Assembly (NCBI RefSeq): GCF_009765365.1
Contig: NZ_VTOM01000027.1
Coordinates: 1-64,000, forward strand
Origin: Antarcticirhabdus aurantiaca
GTDB lineage: Bacteria; Pseudomonadota; Alphaproteobacteria; Rhizobiales; Rhizobiaceae
Direction: 5' to 3'
DNA length: 64,000 nucleotides
Shown here: positions 19,122-29,735 of the stretch, in pieces
How positions within the stretch are numbered: the first letter of the stretch is position 1
Layout: each line of letters starts with the position of its first letter
Made by a program: the position numbers and the translations under genes
Notes under the pieces: generated by a model
The model's input: only the letters and a program-made list of their open reading frames with translations
Told to the model about the DNA's origin: nothing
The model's database searches: none

Positions 19122-20183
19122 TCAGCGCGCGCCCGCCTCCTCGCTTGCCATGCCGCCGAGGGCGTCTTCGACGTAGAACTCGCGCACCAGGACGATGAGA
19201 ACGGCGAGGAAGGGCACGGCCATGACGAAGCCGAGGAGACCGAAGAGCAGGCCGAACAGGATCTGGAAGCCGAGGGTGAGGGCGGGCGGCAGGGCCGTCA
19301 TGTAGCGCTGGGCGATGGGCGTCGTGATGTTGCTCTCGACGCCCTGGATGAGGACGTAGATGCCGAGCGCCCAGAGCGCCATGGTCATGCCCTCGCCCAG
19401 GGCCGCCAGCACGATCACGACGCCGGCGACGAAGGCGCCGAGCGTCGGGATGAAGGCGAGGATGCCCGCCTGCAGCGCCAGGAGGAAGGCGTTCGGCATG
19501 CCGATCAGCCAGAGGCCGGCCCAGGACACGACGAAGACGGTGAGCATCGAGATGCCGCTGCCGGCGACCCACATCACGAGGGCGTGGGCGCTCTTCTTCA
19601 GCACCTCGCGCACCCGCTCGCGCTTGTCCTTCGGAAACAGGCTGACGAGGCCGTCGCGGTAGAGGCTCGGCTGCCAGGCGACGAAGACGGCGAGGAAGAA
19701 GATCACGAAGAGGTTGCCGAGCGCGCCGAGCGCCCCGAACACCGCCTGCCCGGCCGAGGTGAAGAGCCCTTGCGGGTTGGGCAGGAGGCTGGCGAGCTGG
19801 CCGGGCTCGATCGGACCGCCGTCGCCGACCAGCGGCAGGCCCTGGTTCTCGATGTTGGAGATCAGCTGCCCGGCCTGGCTCTCGACGCCGCGCAGGAGGT
19901 CGCGGAACTGCCCGACCAGCGTCACGCCGCCATAGGCGATGGACAAGCCGAGCAGCGCCAGGAACAGGAGGACGACGACGACGAGGCCGAGCTTCACCGG
20001 CACGCCGAGCCGGTGAAGCGCATTGGCGAGGCCGCGGAAGATCGCGGCGAAGAGGAGCCCCGCGAAGACGATCAGGAACACCGAGCCGGCATAGACCAGA
20101 AGCGCGATGCCGCAGAGGATGGCGGCCGCCACGCCCGTCACCAGCGCCGTCTGCCGGGCGAGCCGGGCGTTCTCGTGCGTCAT
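19122..20183 (-). CDS. AI-2E transporter family membrane protein
   Basis: 353 residues with the family's typical layout: paired hydrophobic segments at the N-terminus (ALVTGVAAAILCGIALLVYAG and the following one), a soluble middle region (about 90-140), and several membrane segments at the C-terminus (FVVSWAGLWLIGMPNAFLLA, PTLGAFVAGVVIVLAALG, ILFGLLFGLLGFVMAVPFLA). The family (PF01594, formerly UPF0118) includes the putative AI-2 exporter TqsA and Na+/H+ antiporters; transport of AI-2 is not implied. It lies 102 bases upstream of no other gene on its strand; yggS is the upstream neighbour. Confidence 0.85.
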   Translation of the reverse strand: MTHENARLARQTALVTGVAAAILCGIALLVYAGSVFLIVFAGLLFAAIFRGLANALHRLGVPVKLGLVVVVLLFLALLGLSIAYGGVTLVGQFRDLLRGVESQAGQLISNIENQGLPLVGDGGPIEPGQLASLLPNPQGLFTSAGQAVFGALGALGNLFVIFFLAVFVAWQPSLYRDGLVSLFPKDKRERVREVLKKSAHALVMWVAGSGISMLTVFVVSWAGLWLIGMPNAFLLALQAGILAFIPTLGAFVAGVVIVLAALGEGMTMALWALGIYVLIQGVESNITTPIAQRYMTALPPALTLGFQILFGLLFGLLGFVMAVPFLAVLIVLVREFYVEDALGGMASEEAGAR

Positions 20184-20285
20184 GCTGTTGTCTCGCCTCG
20201 CGTCGGGCCGCCCTCCGGGGCAGCGTCAATCCGCGATATAGGGCGCGATCGCAGCGGCAAGGCCGGCGCGAGAGCGCCGGCGCCG

Positions 20286-20966
20286 TCAAGGAGCGGAGGA
20301 GGCCCGCGCGCCGAAGATCGCCGAGCCGACGCGCATGCTCGTCGCCCCGAGCGACACGGCGATGTCGTAGTCGCCGGACATGCCCATGGAGAGCTTGGAG
20401 AGGCCGGCCTCGCGCGCTAGCCTGGCGAGGAGGGCGAAGTGCGGCCCCGGATTCTCGTCGGCCGGCGGGATGCACATCAGGCCCTCGATCGCCAAGCCGT
20501 GCATATCCCGGCAGCGCGCCACGAAGGCGATCGTCTCGTTTGGCGCGATGCCGGCCTTCTGCGGCTCCTCGCCGGTGTTGACCTGGACGAAGAGGCGGGG
20601 ACGGCGGTTCTGCTTCTCCATCTCCTTGGCGAGGGCCGCCGCGATCTTCTCGCGGTCCACCGTCTCGATCACGTCGAAGAGCGCCACCGCCTCGCCGGCC
20701 TTGTTGGACTGGAGCGGGCCGATGAGATGCAGCTCGATGTCGGGGAAGCGCTCGCGAAGCGCCGGCCACTTGGCCTTGGCCTCCTGCACCTTGTTCTCGC
20801 CGAAGATCCGCTGACCGGCTTCGAGGACCGGCAGGATGGCCTCCTCGCCATAGGTCTTCGACACCGCGACCAGCGCCGCCGAGCCGGCGGCACGCTCCGC
20901 CTCGGCCTCGGCGCGCACGATCGCGGCGCGAACGGCTTCGAGGCGGTCGACCACGGTATCGGGCAT
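20286..20966 (-). CDS. yggS: YggS family pyridoxal phosphate homeostasis protein
   Basis: 226-residue PLP-binding protein of the alanine-racemase-fold YggS/PROSC family. The PLP lysine is in LVAVSKTY near residue 37; FGENKVQEAKAKW, LHLIGPLQSNK and SMGMSGDYDIAVSLGATSMRVGSAIFG are the family signature blocks. It acts in vitamin B6 and amino acid homeostasis and has no known catalytic reaction. It is divergent from leuS, with a 398-base gap. Confidence 0.93.
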   Translation of the reverse strand: MPDTVVDRLEAVRAAIVRAEAEAERAAGSAALVAVSKTYGEEAILPVLEAGQRIFGENKVQEAKAKWPALRERFPDIELHLIGPLQSNKAGEAVALFDVIETVDREKIAAALAKEMEKQNRRPRLFVQVNTGEEPQKAGIAPNETIAFVARCRDMHGLAIEGLMCIPPADENPGPHFALLARLAREAGLSKLSMGMSGDYDIAVSLGATSMRVGSAIFGARASSAP

Positions 20967-21364
20967 GGCGGAACTCCAGCTTTCGTTGAGATGTCGATGC
21001 GTCGTATCAGCTTATCGGAGCCGCCGCGGGAGGGCGAACTCCGGCGGCCCACGCCTTAGACGATCGGCAGGGCCCGGAGGAAGACCTGCCGGCCTTTCCG
21101 GGTCCTTCTCACCTCGAGCGTGACGCCGATCGGGAACAACCCCCTCGCATCACCTCCGTCATCGCGGGCGAGGCCGTCGCCTCGGCCGGGGTGGCGCGTC
21201 CGTCCCGGTGCGCCGCTCGCCCATCGCCCCGCCTTCGCCTGCAAGGCTCACCAGGGTCGCTGCCTGGCCCTACGCGGCTTGCGCGGGCGTGATGCTCGGT
21301 TGACCCTCGGCCCCTTCCCGTGTTGAAGCCGGGCGGAATCATCCGATCCGGAACGCGTCCGCCC
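20967..21364. other. Intergenic stretch between yggS and leuS
   Basis: No gene I can support. A 62-codon minus-strand ORF (21056-21244) ends in GVTLEVRRTRKGRQVFLRAL, which looks vaguely like the end of a real protein but has no recognised family and a low-complexity start; it may be a remnant. On the plus strand TTGACC at 21300 may be the -35 of a leuS promoter, with TTGAAG 17 bases later; the second box is weak. Confidence 0.4.
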
Positions 21365-23977
21365 ATGGCCACCGAACGATACAATCCCAAAGCCGCCGAG
21401 CCGCGCTGGCAGGCCGTGTGGGACGAGAACAAGCTCTTCGAGACGCGGAACGACGCGCCGGGCGAAAAGTACTACGTGCTTGAGATGTTCCCCTACCCGT
21501 CGGGGCGCATCCATATGGGCCACGTGCGCAACTACGCGATGGGCGACGTCGTCGCGCGCTTCAAGCGCGCCCGCGGCCACAACGTCCTGCATCCCATGGG
21601 CTGGGACGCCTTCGGCATGCCGGCCGAGAACGCCGCCATGCAGAACAAGGTCCATCCGCGCGAATGGACCTACGCCAACATCGCGACCATGCGCGCGCAG
21701 CTCAAATCCATGGGCCTGTCGCTCGACTGGAGCCGGGAGTTCGCGACCTGCGACGTCGACTACTACCACCGCCAGCAGATGCTCTTCCTGGACCTCCTGG
21801 AGAAGGGCCTTGCCTATCGCCGCAAGTCCAAGGTCAACTGGGACCCGGTCGACAACACTGTGCTCGCCAACGAGCAGGTGATCGACGGGCGCGGCTGGCG
21901 CTCGGGCGCGCCCGTCGAGCAGCGCGAGCTGACGCAGTGGTTCTTCACGATCACCGAATTCGCCGAGGACTTGCTTTCAGCGCTCGACCACCTGCCGGAA
22001 TGGCCGGAAAAGGTGCGCCTGATGCAGCGCAACTGGATCGGCCGCTCGGAAGGCCTGCTGGTGCGCTGGCGGCTCGACGCTGCAAATAAGCCGGCTGATA
22101 TCGACGAGGTCGAGGTCTTCACGACCCGGCCGGACACGCTGTTCGGCGCCTCCTTCGTCGCCGTGGCGCCCGACCATCCGCTGTCGAAAGCCGCGGCCGC
22201 GGGCAATCCGAAGCTCGCCGCCTTCGTCGAGGAGGCGCGGCGCGGCGGCACCTCGGCGGCCGAGATCGAGACGGCCGAGAAGAAGGGCTTCGACACGGGG
22301 CTGAGAGCCGTCCACCCGCTCGATCCGAACTGGACCGTGCCGGTCTACGTCGCGAACTTCGTCCTCATGGACTACGGCACCGGCGCGATCTTCGGCTGCC
22401 CGGCGCACGACCAGCGCGACCTCGACTTCGCCCGGAAATACGCCCTGCCGGTCGTGCCCGTCGTGCTGCCCGAGGGCGCGGACGCGGCCACCTTCGACGT
22501 CGGCACCGAGGCCTTCACGGGCGAGGGGACCCTGTTCCATTCGCGCTTCCTCGACGGCCTCACCCCGGATGAGGGCTTCGACGCCGTCGCGAAGCGCCTG
22601 GAGGACACGGATCTCTCCGGTCGTCCTCAGGCCAAGCGCCAGGTGAACTTCCGCCTGCGCGACTGGGGCGTATCGCGCCAGCGCTATTGGGGCTGCCCGA
22701 TCCCGGTGCTCCACTGCGAGGCCTGCGGCGTCGTGCCGGAGGCGCGCGAGAACCTGCCGGTCCGCCTGCCCGACGACATCGACTTCGAGAAGCCCGGCAA
22801 CCCGCTCGACCGCCATCCGACCTGGCGCCAGGCCACCTGCCCGCAATGCGGGGGGCCGGCCCTGCGCGAAACGGACACGATGGATACCTTCGTCGACTCG
22901 TCCTGGTACTTCGCGCGCTTCACGAGCCCGCACGCCGCCGGGCCGACCGATCCGCAGATCGCCAATGCCTGGCTGCCGGTGAACCAGTACATCGGCGGCA
23001 TCGAGCACGCGATCCTGCACCTCCTCTACTCGCGCTTCTTCACCCGCGCGATGCGGGCGACGGGCCACCTCGACCTCGACGAGCCGTTCAAGGGCCTGTT
23101 CACGCAGGGCATGGTGGTCCACGAGACCTATCGCGACGGTTCGGAATGGGTCGTGCCGGCCGACGTCTCGATCACGGAGGCCGACGGCGCGCGGACGGCG
23201 ACCCGCCTGTCCACGGGCGGCCAGATCGCCATCGGCTCGATCGAGAAGATGTCGAAGTCGAAGAAGAACGTCGTCGATCCCGACGACATCATCGCGAGCT
23301 ACGGCGCCGACACGGCGCGCTGGTTCATGCTCTCCGACTCGCCGCCCGACCGCGACGTGATCTGGACCGAGGCCGGCGTCGAGGGCGCCCATCGCTTCGT
23401 CCAGCGCCTCTGGCGCGTCGTCTCGGAGGCCGCGCCGCACCTCGCGGGCGCCGCCGAGGCACCGTCCGACGATCCCGCGGCGACCGCGCTTCGCAAGGCG
23501 GCGCACCGCGCGGCGGCCGGCGTCACCGACGACATCGAGCGCCTCGCCTTCAACAAGGCCGTCGCGCGGCTCTATGAGCTGGTCAACGCGCTCGCCGGTC
23601 CCTTCGCGAGCCTCGACACCGCCGCGCCTGAAGCGCGCGCCGCCGCGCGCGAGGCCGCGACGATCCTCGTGCGCCTCGTCGCGCCGATGATGCCGCATCT
23701 CGCCGAGGAATGCTGGCAGGCGCTGGGCGAGACGGGCCTTTGCGCCGCAGCGCCCTGGCCGGTGGCCGAACCCGCGCTCCTGCGTGACGACGAGGTCACT
23801 CTGCCGGTCCAGATCAACGGCAAGAAGCGCGGCGACTTGACCGTTCCCGCGGGCGCCGACAAAGCTGCGATCGAAGCCGAGGCGCTCGCCCTCGACTTCG
23901 TCCAGGCCGCGCTCGGCGGCCAAGCGCCCAAGCGCGTCGTCGTGGTACCCGGAAGGATCATCAATGTCGTCGTTTGA
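21365..23977 (+). CDS. leuS: Leucyl-tRNA synthetase
   Basis: Class I aminoacyl-tRNA synthetase, 870 residues. HMGH at 50-53 (in [19 protein letters not shown]) is the HIGH motif and KMSKS is at about 628-632. The editing (CP1) domain between them is present ([33 protein letters not shown]). The ATG at 21365 (MATERYNPK) is chosen over the TTG at 21320 because family homology begins there. Its end overlaps lptE by 14 bases; the set leuS-lptE-holA is conserved in Rhizobiales near parB. Confidence 0.98.
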   Translation: MATERYNPKAAEPRWQAVWDENKLFETRNDAPGEKYYVLEMFPYPSGRIHMGHVRNYAMGDVVARFKRARGHNVLHPMGWDAFGMPAENAAMQNKVHPREWTYANIATMRAQLKSMGLSLDWSREFATCDVDYYHRQQMLFLDLLEKGLAYRRKSKVNWDPVDNTVLANEQVIDGRGWRSGAPVEQRELTQWFFTITEFAEDLLSALDHLPEWPEKVRLMQRNWIGRSEGLLVRWRLDAANKPADIDEVEVFTTRPDTLFGASFVAVAPDHPLSKAAAAGNPKLAAFVEEARRGGTSAAEIETAEKKGFDTGLRAVHPLDPNWTVPVYVANFVLMDYGTGAIFGCPAHDQRDLDFARKYALPVVPVVLPEGADAATFDVGTEAFTGEGTLFHSRFLDGLTPDEGFDAVAKRLEDTDLSGRPQAKRQVNFRLRDWGVSRQRYWGCPIPVLHCEACGVVPEARENLPVRLPDDIDFEKPGNPLDRHPTWRQATCPQCGGPALRETDTMDTFVDSSWYFARFTSPHAAGPTDPQIANAWLPVNQYIGGIEHAILHLLYSRFFTRAMRATGHLDLDEPFKGLFTQGMVVHETYRDGSEWVVPADVSITEADGARTATRLSTGGQIAIGSIEKMSKSKKNVVDPDDIIASYGADTARWFMLSDSPPDRDVIWTEAGVEGAHRFVQRLWRVVSEAAPHLAGAAEAPSDDPAATALRKAAHRAAAGVTDDIERLAFNKAVARLYELVNALAGPFASLDTAAPEARAAAREAATILVRLVAPMMPHLAEECWQALGETGLCAAAPWPVAEPALLRDDEVTLPVQINGKKRGDLTVPAGADKAAIEAEALALDFVQAALGGQAPKRVVVVPGRIINVVV

Positions 23978-24515
23978 CCGTTCGCTCCGGCGCGCTTCCG
24001 CGGTGCTGGCCCTTGCCGGGCTGGCGCTGGCCGGCTGCACCTCCGGCCCGCTCTACGGCACGAACGGCTTGTCGCCGGACTCCACGCTCGCCGCGGCCGA
24101 TACCCGCGGCAGGATCCGCGGCCTCGTCGCGATCCCGACGCCGGTCGACCGCACGACGCAGCTCGTGCGCAACGCCCTTCTCACCCGCCTCAACGGCGGC
24201 GACGCCGTGTCCGGCGCGCCCTACGAGCTGCGCCTGGTCGCCACCGGAACGCAGCGCTCGGCGGTGATCGAGCCGATCTCCGGCCTGCCCACCGCCGCGA
24301 TCTACACGATGACGGTGAGCTACCAGATCGTTCGCCTTTCCGACAACCGGGTCATCGACGCGGGCACGCGCTCCTCGCAGGCGCCCTACGACCAGTCGGC
24401 CCAGCTCTTCGCCGCCGATCGCGCCGCCACCAACGCCCGCGCGGAAGCCGCCCAGGACGTCGCTAGGAAGGTCGAGCTCGCCGTCGCCGCGGCGCTGCGG
24501 CGCGTCGTCGGCTGA
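23964..24515 (+). CDS. lptE: LPS-assembly lipoprotein LptE
   Basis: 183-residue outer-membrane lipoprotein. The lipobox LAGC places the lipidated cysteine at about residue 25. The family is divergent in alphaproteobacteria; support comes from the GPLYG start of the mature protein, the size, the [13 protein letters not shown]-like strand and the position between leuS and holA. It plugs the LptD barrel in lipopolysaccharide export. It begins inside leuS and is followed by holA after 11 bases. Confidence 0.9.
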   Translation: MSSFDRSLRRASAVLALAGLALAGCTSGPLYGTNGLSPDSTLAAADTRGRIRGLVAIPTPVDRTTQLVRNALLTRLNGGDAVSGAPYELRLVATGTQRSAVIEPISGLPTAAIYTMTVSYQIVRLSDNRVIDAGTRSSQAPYDQSAQLFAADRAATNARAEAAQDVARKVELAVAAALRRVVG

Positions 24516-24526
24516 CCGACTGAGGC

Positions 24527-25576
24527 GTGGCTGAGCGCAAGGCGGGGGAGGTCGACGCCTTCCTGTCCCGCCCGGACACGAGCTTCCCGATCCTCCTGAT
24601 CTACGGGCCCGATACGGGGCTCGTGGCGGAGCGCGCGAAGAAGGCGGCGGCCCTGTCAGGCGTCGACCTGTCCGATCCCTTCGCCAGCGTCCTCCTGGAA
24701 GCGGCCGAGGTCGAGCGCGAGCCCGGCCGCCTCTTCGACGAGGCGCGCACCGTCTCGCTCTTCGGCGGCCGCCGCCTCGTGCGCGTCAAGGGTGCCACCG
24801 GCTCCGCCAAGGCGCTGGCCGAAGCCGTCGCGGCGCTCGCCGCCGAGCCCCCGCGCGACGCGACGATCGTCATCGAGGCGGGCGACCTCAAGAAGAGCGC
24901 GCCGCTGCGCACCGCCGCCGAGAAGGGCCGCGGCGCCATGGCGCTGCCCTGCTACGCCGACGAGGGCCGCTCGCTCGACGGCTTGATCGCCGAGGCGATG
25001 AGGTCCGCCGGCCTCGTTCTCGAACCGCAGGCGCGCGACGAGCTGAAGTCGCGCCTGGGCGCCGACCGGCTCGCCTCGCGCGGCGAGATCGCCAAGCTCG
25101 CCCTCTACGCCCACGGCCAGCCGACGGTGAGCGCCGAGGACGTCGCGGCGATCGTCGGCGACGTGTCCGCCGACACGCTGGACGAGGCGATCGACGCGGC
25201 GGCCTCCGGCGAGGTCAAGAAGCTCCCCCACCTCATCGAGCGCCTGACCTCGGCGGGAACGCCGGTGTTCCAGCTCCAGCAGGGCCTCCTGCGGCACTTC
25301 CAGCAGCTCCAGGCCATGCGCGCCGAGATGGAGCGCTCGAACGACGCGAGCCCCGCCCGCGTGATCGAGAAGCGCCGCCCGCACTTCCGTCGCAAGGCGG
25401 CCTTCGAGGCCGCGCTCTCCGCCTGGACGACGGAGAGCCTGGCCGAGGCCCTGTCGCGCATCGAAGCCGACATCCTCCTGTCGCGGCGCGAGTCGGCCCT
25501 TGCCCTGACGCTCGCCCACCGCCTCCTCCTCACCATCGCCGTCGACGCCGCCAAGGCGCGCAACCGGCGGCGGTAA
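24527..25576 (+). CDS. holA: DNA polymerase III delta subunit
   Basis: Clamp-loader subunit, 349 residues. N-terminal motif FPILLIYGPDTGLVAERAK and the block VEREPGRLFDEARTVSLFGGRRLVRVKGATG match HolA. The GTG at 24527 (MAERKAGEVDAFL) is the natural start. It opens the beta sliding clamp so that it can be loaded on DNA. Likely the last gene of the leuS-lptE-holA operon; convergent with the diguanylate cyclase, with only 13 bases between. Confidence 0.95.
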   Translation: MAERKAGEVDAFLSRPDTSFPILLIYGPDTGLVAERAKKAAALSGVDLSDPFASVLLEAAEVEREPGRLFDEARTVSLFGGRRLVRVKGATGSAKALAEAVAALAAEPPRDATIVIEAGDLKKSAPLRTAAEKGRGAMALPCYADEGRSLDGLIAEAMRSAGLVLEPQARDELKSRLGADRLASRGEIAKLALYAHGQPTVSAEDVAAIVGDVSADTLDEAIDAAASGEVKKLPHLIERLTSAGTPVFQLQQGLLRHFQQLQAMRAEMERSNDASPARVIEKRRPHFRRKAAFEAALSAWTTESLAEALSRIEADILLSRRESALALTLAHRLLLTIAVDAAKARNRRR

Positions 25577-25589
25577 GGCCGGGCTGCGG

Positions 25590-26801
25590 TCAGGAGGCCA
25601 GCGGGCTCAAGGCGCCGGGCGGCCGGCGCGGGCTCGCGGCGGCGCCGTCGTCCGCGACGCTCGGTGCGAGATCGAGGCCGCAGACCCGGTTCCGTCCGCC
25701 GGCCTTGGCGCGGTAGAGGGCCGCGTCCGCCCGCGCCGTCGCGGGTCCGATGTCGGCTTCCGTTTCGTCCACCACGGCCACGCCGATGCTGACCGTCACG
25801 GGCAGGAGCGTTCCGCCCACCGCCACCGGCGCCGCGGCGGCGGCGAAGCGAAGCCGCTCCGCGATCGCCAGCGCCTCGGCGGCGCTGGTCGCCGGCAGCA
25901 CGGCCAGGAACTCCTCGCCGCCCCAGCGCGCCCCGAGATCGGTCTTGCGCAGGACGCCGGACATCAGGACCGCGAACTGGGCCAGCACTTCGTCGCCCGC
26001 CGCGTGGCCCAGCCGGTCGTTGACGGCCTTGAAGTGATCGATGTCGGCGAGGAGAACGGCCGAACCCGCGATCGAAACATGCGACAGCCGGCTCGAAAGG
26101 CCGCGGCGATTGAAGAGCCTGGTGAGGGGGTCGCGCTGGGACAGCCGGGCGAGCCGAAGGTTCGACCGCTCGCCGGCCATCGCCAGGTAGGCGAAGTGGA
26201 TCAGGATGCCGGCGATCTGGTCGATCGTCAGCGAGATCTTGGCCGACTCGACCGACATCATCGGCTGGTCGGTCGCCGCGAGGATGACGACGGACAGGAC
26301 GAACAGCATGAAGTACACGGAAAAGGACCCGATCGCGAAGTATTGCGACCAGAGGCGATCGCGCGACTGCGCCCTCAAACACTCGAACAATGCGAGCCCC
26401 GTCGGCAAGGAGCAGGCGAGGAAGACGAGCGCCAGACACAACCGCGGCCACAGACCGGAGCCCATGCCGCAGCCGTAGACGAGCCCGGGCAGCACGGCGA
26501 GAACCAGAACCGAGGGCGCGTGCACCGGCAGTTCGTGGAAGCGCCGCAACCCGCTCCAGGACAAAGCGAGGCTCGCTCCGAAGAGACCGTAAACCACCAT
26601 TCCAAAAACGGGCGGGAGAATGTCGTCCATCGGGCGGCTGAACATGATCAGCGAGCCGAGGATGGAGAAGATCAGGGCGAGCAGCCAGTGGAGGATGTAG
26701 ACGTCGTCGCGCTGCCGGAGCGCCAGGAGCGCGAAGACGAGGACGTAGCTGATCCGGGAGGACAGCGTCGCGAACTGCAGCGTGTCGAGATCGAAGGTCA
26801 C
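25590..26801 (-). CDS. Membrane-bound diguanylate cyclase (GGDEF)
   Basis: 403 residues. About seven hydrophobic segments fill residues 15-205 (for instance ILHWLLALIFSILGSLIMF, LCLALVFLACSLPTGLALF), followed by a GGDEF domain (215-380). The active-site motif is GGEEF at 294-298, which is active in known enzymes, and an RxxD (RKTD, 285-288) lies five residues before it, the product-inhibition I-site. LADIDHFKAVNDRLGH is the metal-binding block. It should make cyclic di-GMP at the inner membrane; the membrane part may sense a signal. Divergent from ompW. Confidence 0.93.
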   Translation of the reverse strand: MTFDLDTLQFATLSSRISYVLVFALLALRQRDDVYILHWLLALIFSILGSLIMFSRPMDDILPPVFGMVVYGLFGASLALSWSGLRRFHELPVHAPSVLVLAVLPGLVYGCGMGSGLWPRLCLALVFLACSLPTGLALFECLRAQSRDRLWSQYFAIGSFSVYFMLFVLSVVILAATDQPMMSVESAKISLTIDQIAGILIHFAYLAMAGERSNLRLARLSQRDPLTRLFNRRGLSSRLSHVSIAGSAVLLADIDHFKAVNDRLGHAAGDEVLAQFAVLMSGVLRKTDLGARWGGEEFLAVLPATSAAEALAIAERLRFAAAAAPVAVGGTLLPVTVSIGVAVVDETEADIGPATARADAALYRAKAGGRNRVCGLDLAPSVADDGAAASPRRPPGALSPLAS

Positions 26802-27036
26802 GTCCGCCCGCCCGCCGGTTCACGGCCGGAGGCCAGCCCCTCGTCCAGCTGACATGATGTCCGGTAAGTCATCGCAATGCAGCCGTCTCGGACGATCCCA
26901 ATCAAGCCTCATACAACACAGGGACTGTAAAGGACGGGTATAGGCCGAGCGACGATCCGACATATACAAAGTTATACTTACAAATCGATCGCCCTGTCTT
27001 CGCCGTCCATGTTCCCGTTTTTTCGGACTTTTCGAC
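26802..27036. promoter_or_regulatory. AT-rich divergent promoter region
   Basis: A 235-base gap between the divergent diguanylate cyclase and OmpW-like genes. Much lower in GC than its surroundings near 26920-26990, with TATACT at 26973-26978 that could be a -10 box for the OmpW-like gene; a matching -35 is not obvious. No gene seen. Confidence 0.4.
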
Positions 27037-27702
27037 ATGAGCTCATCCCGGCGCCTCGGCGCGATCCTCCTCCGCGTGGTCACGGTGGTCGCCGGCGGCC
27101 TCGCGCCAACGCTTGTCCATGCGCAAGAGCCCGCCACCGGCTTCTCGGCCGGCGACGTTCTCGTCCGGGCCCGGATCGCGGGCCTTGTTCCGGTCAACCA
27201 GCGCTCGAGCATCGATCTCATCGGCGGCCGCGTCGAGAGCCCCGACATGATCCTGCCGGATGCCGACGTCACGTGGTTCATGACCGATAACCTGGCCTTG
27301 TCGGGCCAGGGCGGGGTGTCGCGCAGCCGGCCCGAGATCAAGGACTCGCTGGTCGGGGACTTTCCCATCGGCTCGATCTGGTCGGCGGCGGGAACGCTGT
27401 CCCTGCAATATCATTTCCGACCCGAAACGGACTTCAAGCCCTATCTCGGCGTGGGCGCGGCGCTCGCCGTGCCCTTCAAGATCGAGCCGGCGGGCGGTCT
27501 CGTCCAGGACTTCGAGGTGGACACGATCGGCGGCATGCTGTTTCAGGCGGGCGTCGACGCCCACGTGACCGGCAACTGGTACGCCAATGCCGAGGCCAAG
27601 ATGATGCTGATGCCGACCTACGAGCTGACGACCGACGGCGTGACCGCCGCCGTCAAGCAGGACACGCTGATCCTGGCGACCGGCATCGGCTACCGCTTCT
27701 GA
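27037..27702 (+). CDS. OmpW family outer membrane protein
   Basis: 221 residues with a signal peptide (AILLRVVTVVAGGLAPTLVHA, cleavage near HA|QEP), then the OmpW pattern: GDVLVRARIAGLVPVNQ, VTWFMTDNLAL, GSIWSAAGTLSLQYHFRPE, KPYLGVGAAL and a final strand ending GIGYRF with terminal phenylalanine. A small eight-stranded barrel of the outer membrane, thought to pass small hydrophobic molecules. Faces parB tail to tail. Confidence 0.92.
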   Translation: MSSSRRLGAILLRVVTVVAGGLAPTLVHAQEPATGFSAGDVLVRARIAGLVPVNQRSSIDLIGGRVESPDMILPDADVTWFMTDNLALSGQGGVSRSRPEIKDSLVGDFPIGSIWSAAGTLSLQYHFRPETDFKPYLGVGAALAVPFKIEPAGGLVQDFEVDTIGGMLFQAGVDAHVTGNWYANAEAKMMLMPTYELTTDGVTAAVKQDTLILATGIGYRF

Positions 27703-27704
27703 GC

Positions 27705-27724
27705 GGCGCCGCGCCGACGGCGCC
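27705..27724. terminator. Small hairpin between ompW-like gene and parB
   Basis: Stem GGCGCCG / CGGCGCC with a 6-base loop, in the 22 bases between two convergent genes. No T run, so the terminator role is uncertain. Confidence 0.4.
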
Positions 27725-28756
27725 TCACACGGATCGGATGCGCGGCCCGTCGGCGTCCGGCGTCCGGCGGCGGGCCTCCTCGATGAGGGCGAGGAGCGCG
27801 TCGAGCTCCTCGCGGGACGCGAAGTCGATCCGCAGGCCGCCGGACTGGTTCTTCTTCAGCTTGATGTCGACGGCGAGGCCGAGCGCGTCGGAGAAGCGGC
27901 GCACGAGGCGCTCCTGCTCCTCGGTGCGGCTCGGCGCGGCGCGCTTCGGGTTCGAAGGTGCGGCGGGCGCGTCCGGTTCGCCCGCCGAGCGGATCCCCCC
28001 GGCGCGGGCGAGCTCCTCGGCCTGGCGCACCGACAGGCCCGCTTCGGCGACGTGGCGGGCGAAGGCGAGAGGATCGTCCTGCGTGACCGCGGCGCGGGCA
28101 TGGCCGGCCGAGATCATCCCGGCGATCACCATCTCGCGCACCGCTTCCGGCAGCTTCAGGAGGCGCAGCGTGTTGGCGACGTGGGAGCGGCTCTTCCCCA
28201 GGATGTCGCCGAGGTCGCCCTGCGTGTAGCCGTGCTCGTCGATCAGCATCTGGAAGCCCAGCGCTTCCTCGACCGCGTTGAGGTCGGCGCGCTGGACGTT
28301 CTCGATGATGGCGATCTCGAGTGCCTGCCGGTCGTCGATCTCGCGCAGCACCACGGGCACGGCGGCGAGCCCGGCGATCCGGGCCGCGCGCCAGCGCCGC
28401 TCGCCCGCGACGATCTCGAAGCTGCCCGCCTCGCCCGGGCGGCTGCGCACGAGCAGCGGCTGGACGAGGCCGTGGGTCTTCAAGGAGGCGGCGAGCTCGG
28501 CGAGCTCCGCCTCGTCGAAGTGCCGGCGCGGATTGTTCGGGTTCGGATGGATGCGGTCGAGCGGAACCGTGCGGTCGGGCGCGGGCGCGACAGCCGGCTC
28601 GCCGTCCTTGGTGGCGAGGCCGATCTTCGGCACGGGAAAGGCGCGCGAGGAGCCGAAGCCGCCGGGGGAGGGGATGCCGCTGGCCGTTCCGGCGGCGCCG
28701 CCGATGAGGGAAGCGAGGCCGCGCCCCAGTCTCTGCCTGGATTTCTCGTCGCTCAT
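27725..28756 (-). CDS. parB: Chromosome-partitioning protein ParB
   Basis: 343 residues from ATG at 28756 (MSDEKSRQRLGRGLASLIGG). Has the CTP-binding motifs GERRWRA (118-124) and ENVQRADLN (about 152-160), the helix-turn-helix (YTQGDLGDILGKSRSHVANT, about 177-196) that binds parS, and a C-terminal dimerisation domain. The N-terminal LGRGLASLIG is the usual ParA-contacting patch. It acts with ParA on the parS sites in this window to segregate the origin region. The longer open frame upstream is not ParB. Downstream of parA with a 41-base gap. Confidence 0.97.
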   Translation of the reverse strand: MSDEKSRQRLGRGLASLIGGAAGTASGIPSPGGFGSSRAFPVPKIGLATKDGEPAVAPAPDRTVPLDRIHPNPNNPRRHFDEAELAELAASLKTHGLVQPLLVRSRPGEAGSFEIVAGERRWRAARIAGLAAVPVVLREIDDRQALEIAIIENVQRADLNAVEEALGFQMLIDEHGYTQGDLGDILGKSRSHVANTLRLLKLPEAVREMVIAGMISAGHARAAVTQDDPLAFARHVAEAGLSVRQAEELARAGGIRSAGEPDAPAAPSNPKRAAPSRTEEQERLVRRFSDALGLAVDIKLKKNQSGGLRIDFASREELDALLALIEEARRRTPDADGPRIRSV

Positions 28757-28797
28757 GTCATGTCCTTCGGAAGTCTCGTTGCCCGGGGGCGCAGGGA

Positions 28798-29613
<816 letters not shown>

Positions 29614-29735
29614 GGATTCTTAGCCTCGTTCGCCGGCCGCCGGGTCCGCCACCCGGCCGGTTCCGCCGTCACATTGCACTGTCGCGCGCGAGGCTTGCGC
29701 CGCGCGCGCCGGATTGTCTCGGAAGCGGCTTTTTT

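Noticed and set aside
19122-20183. AI-2 quorum signal export
   Set aside because: The family name is historical; nothing in the window (no luxS, lsr genes) supports AI-2 transport.
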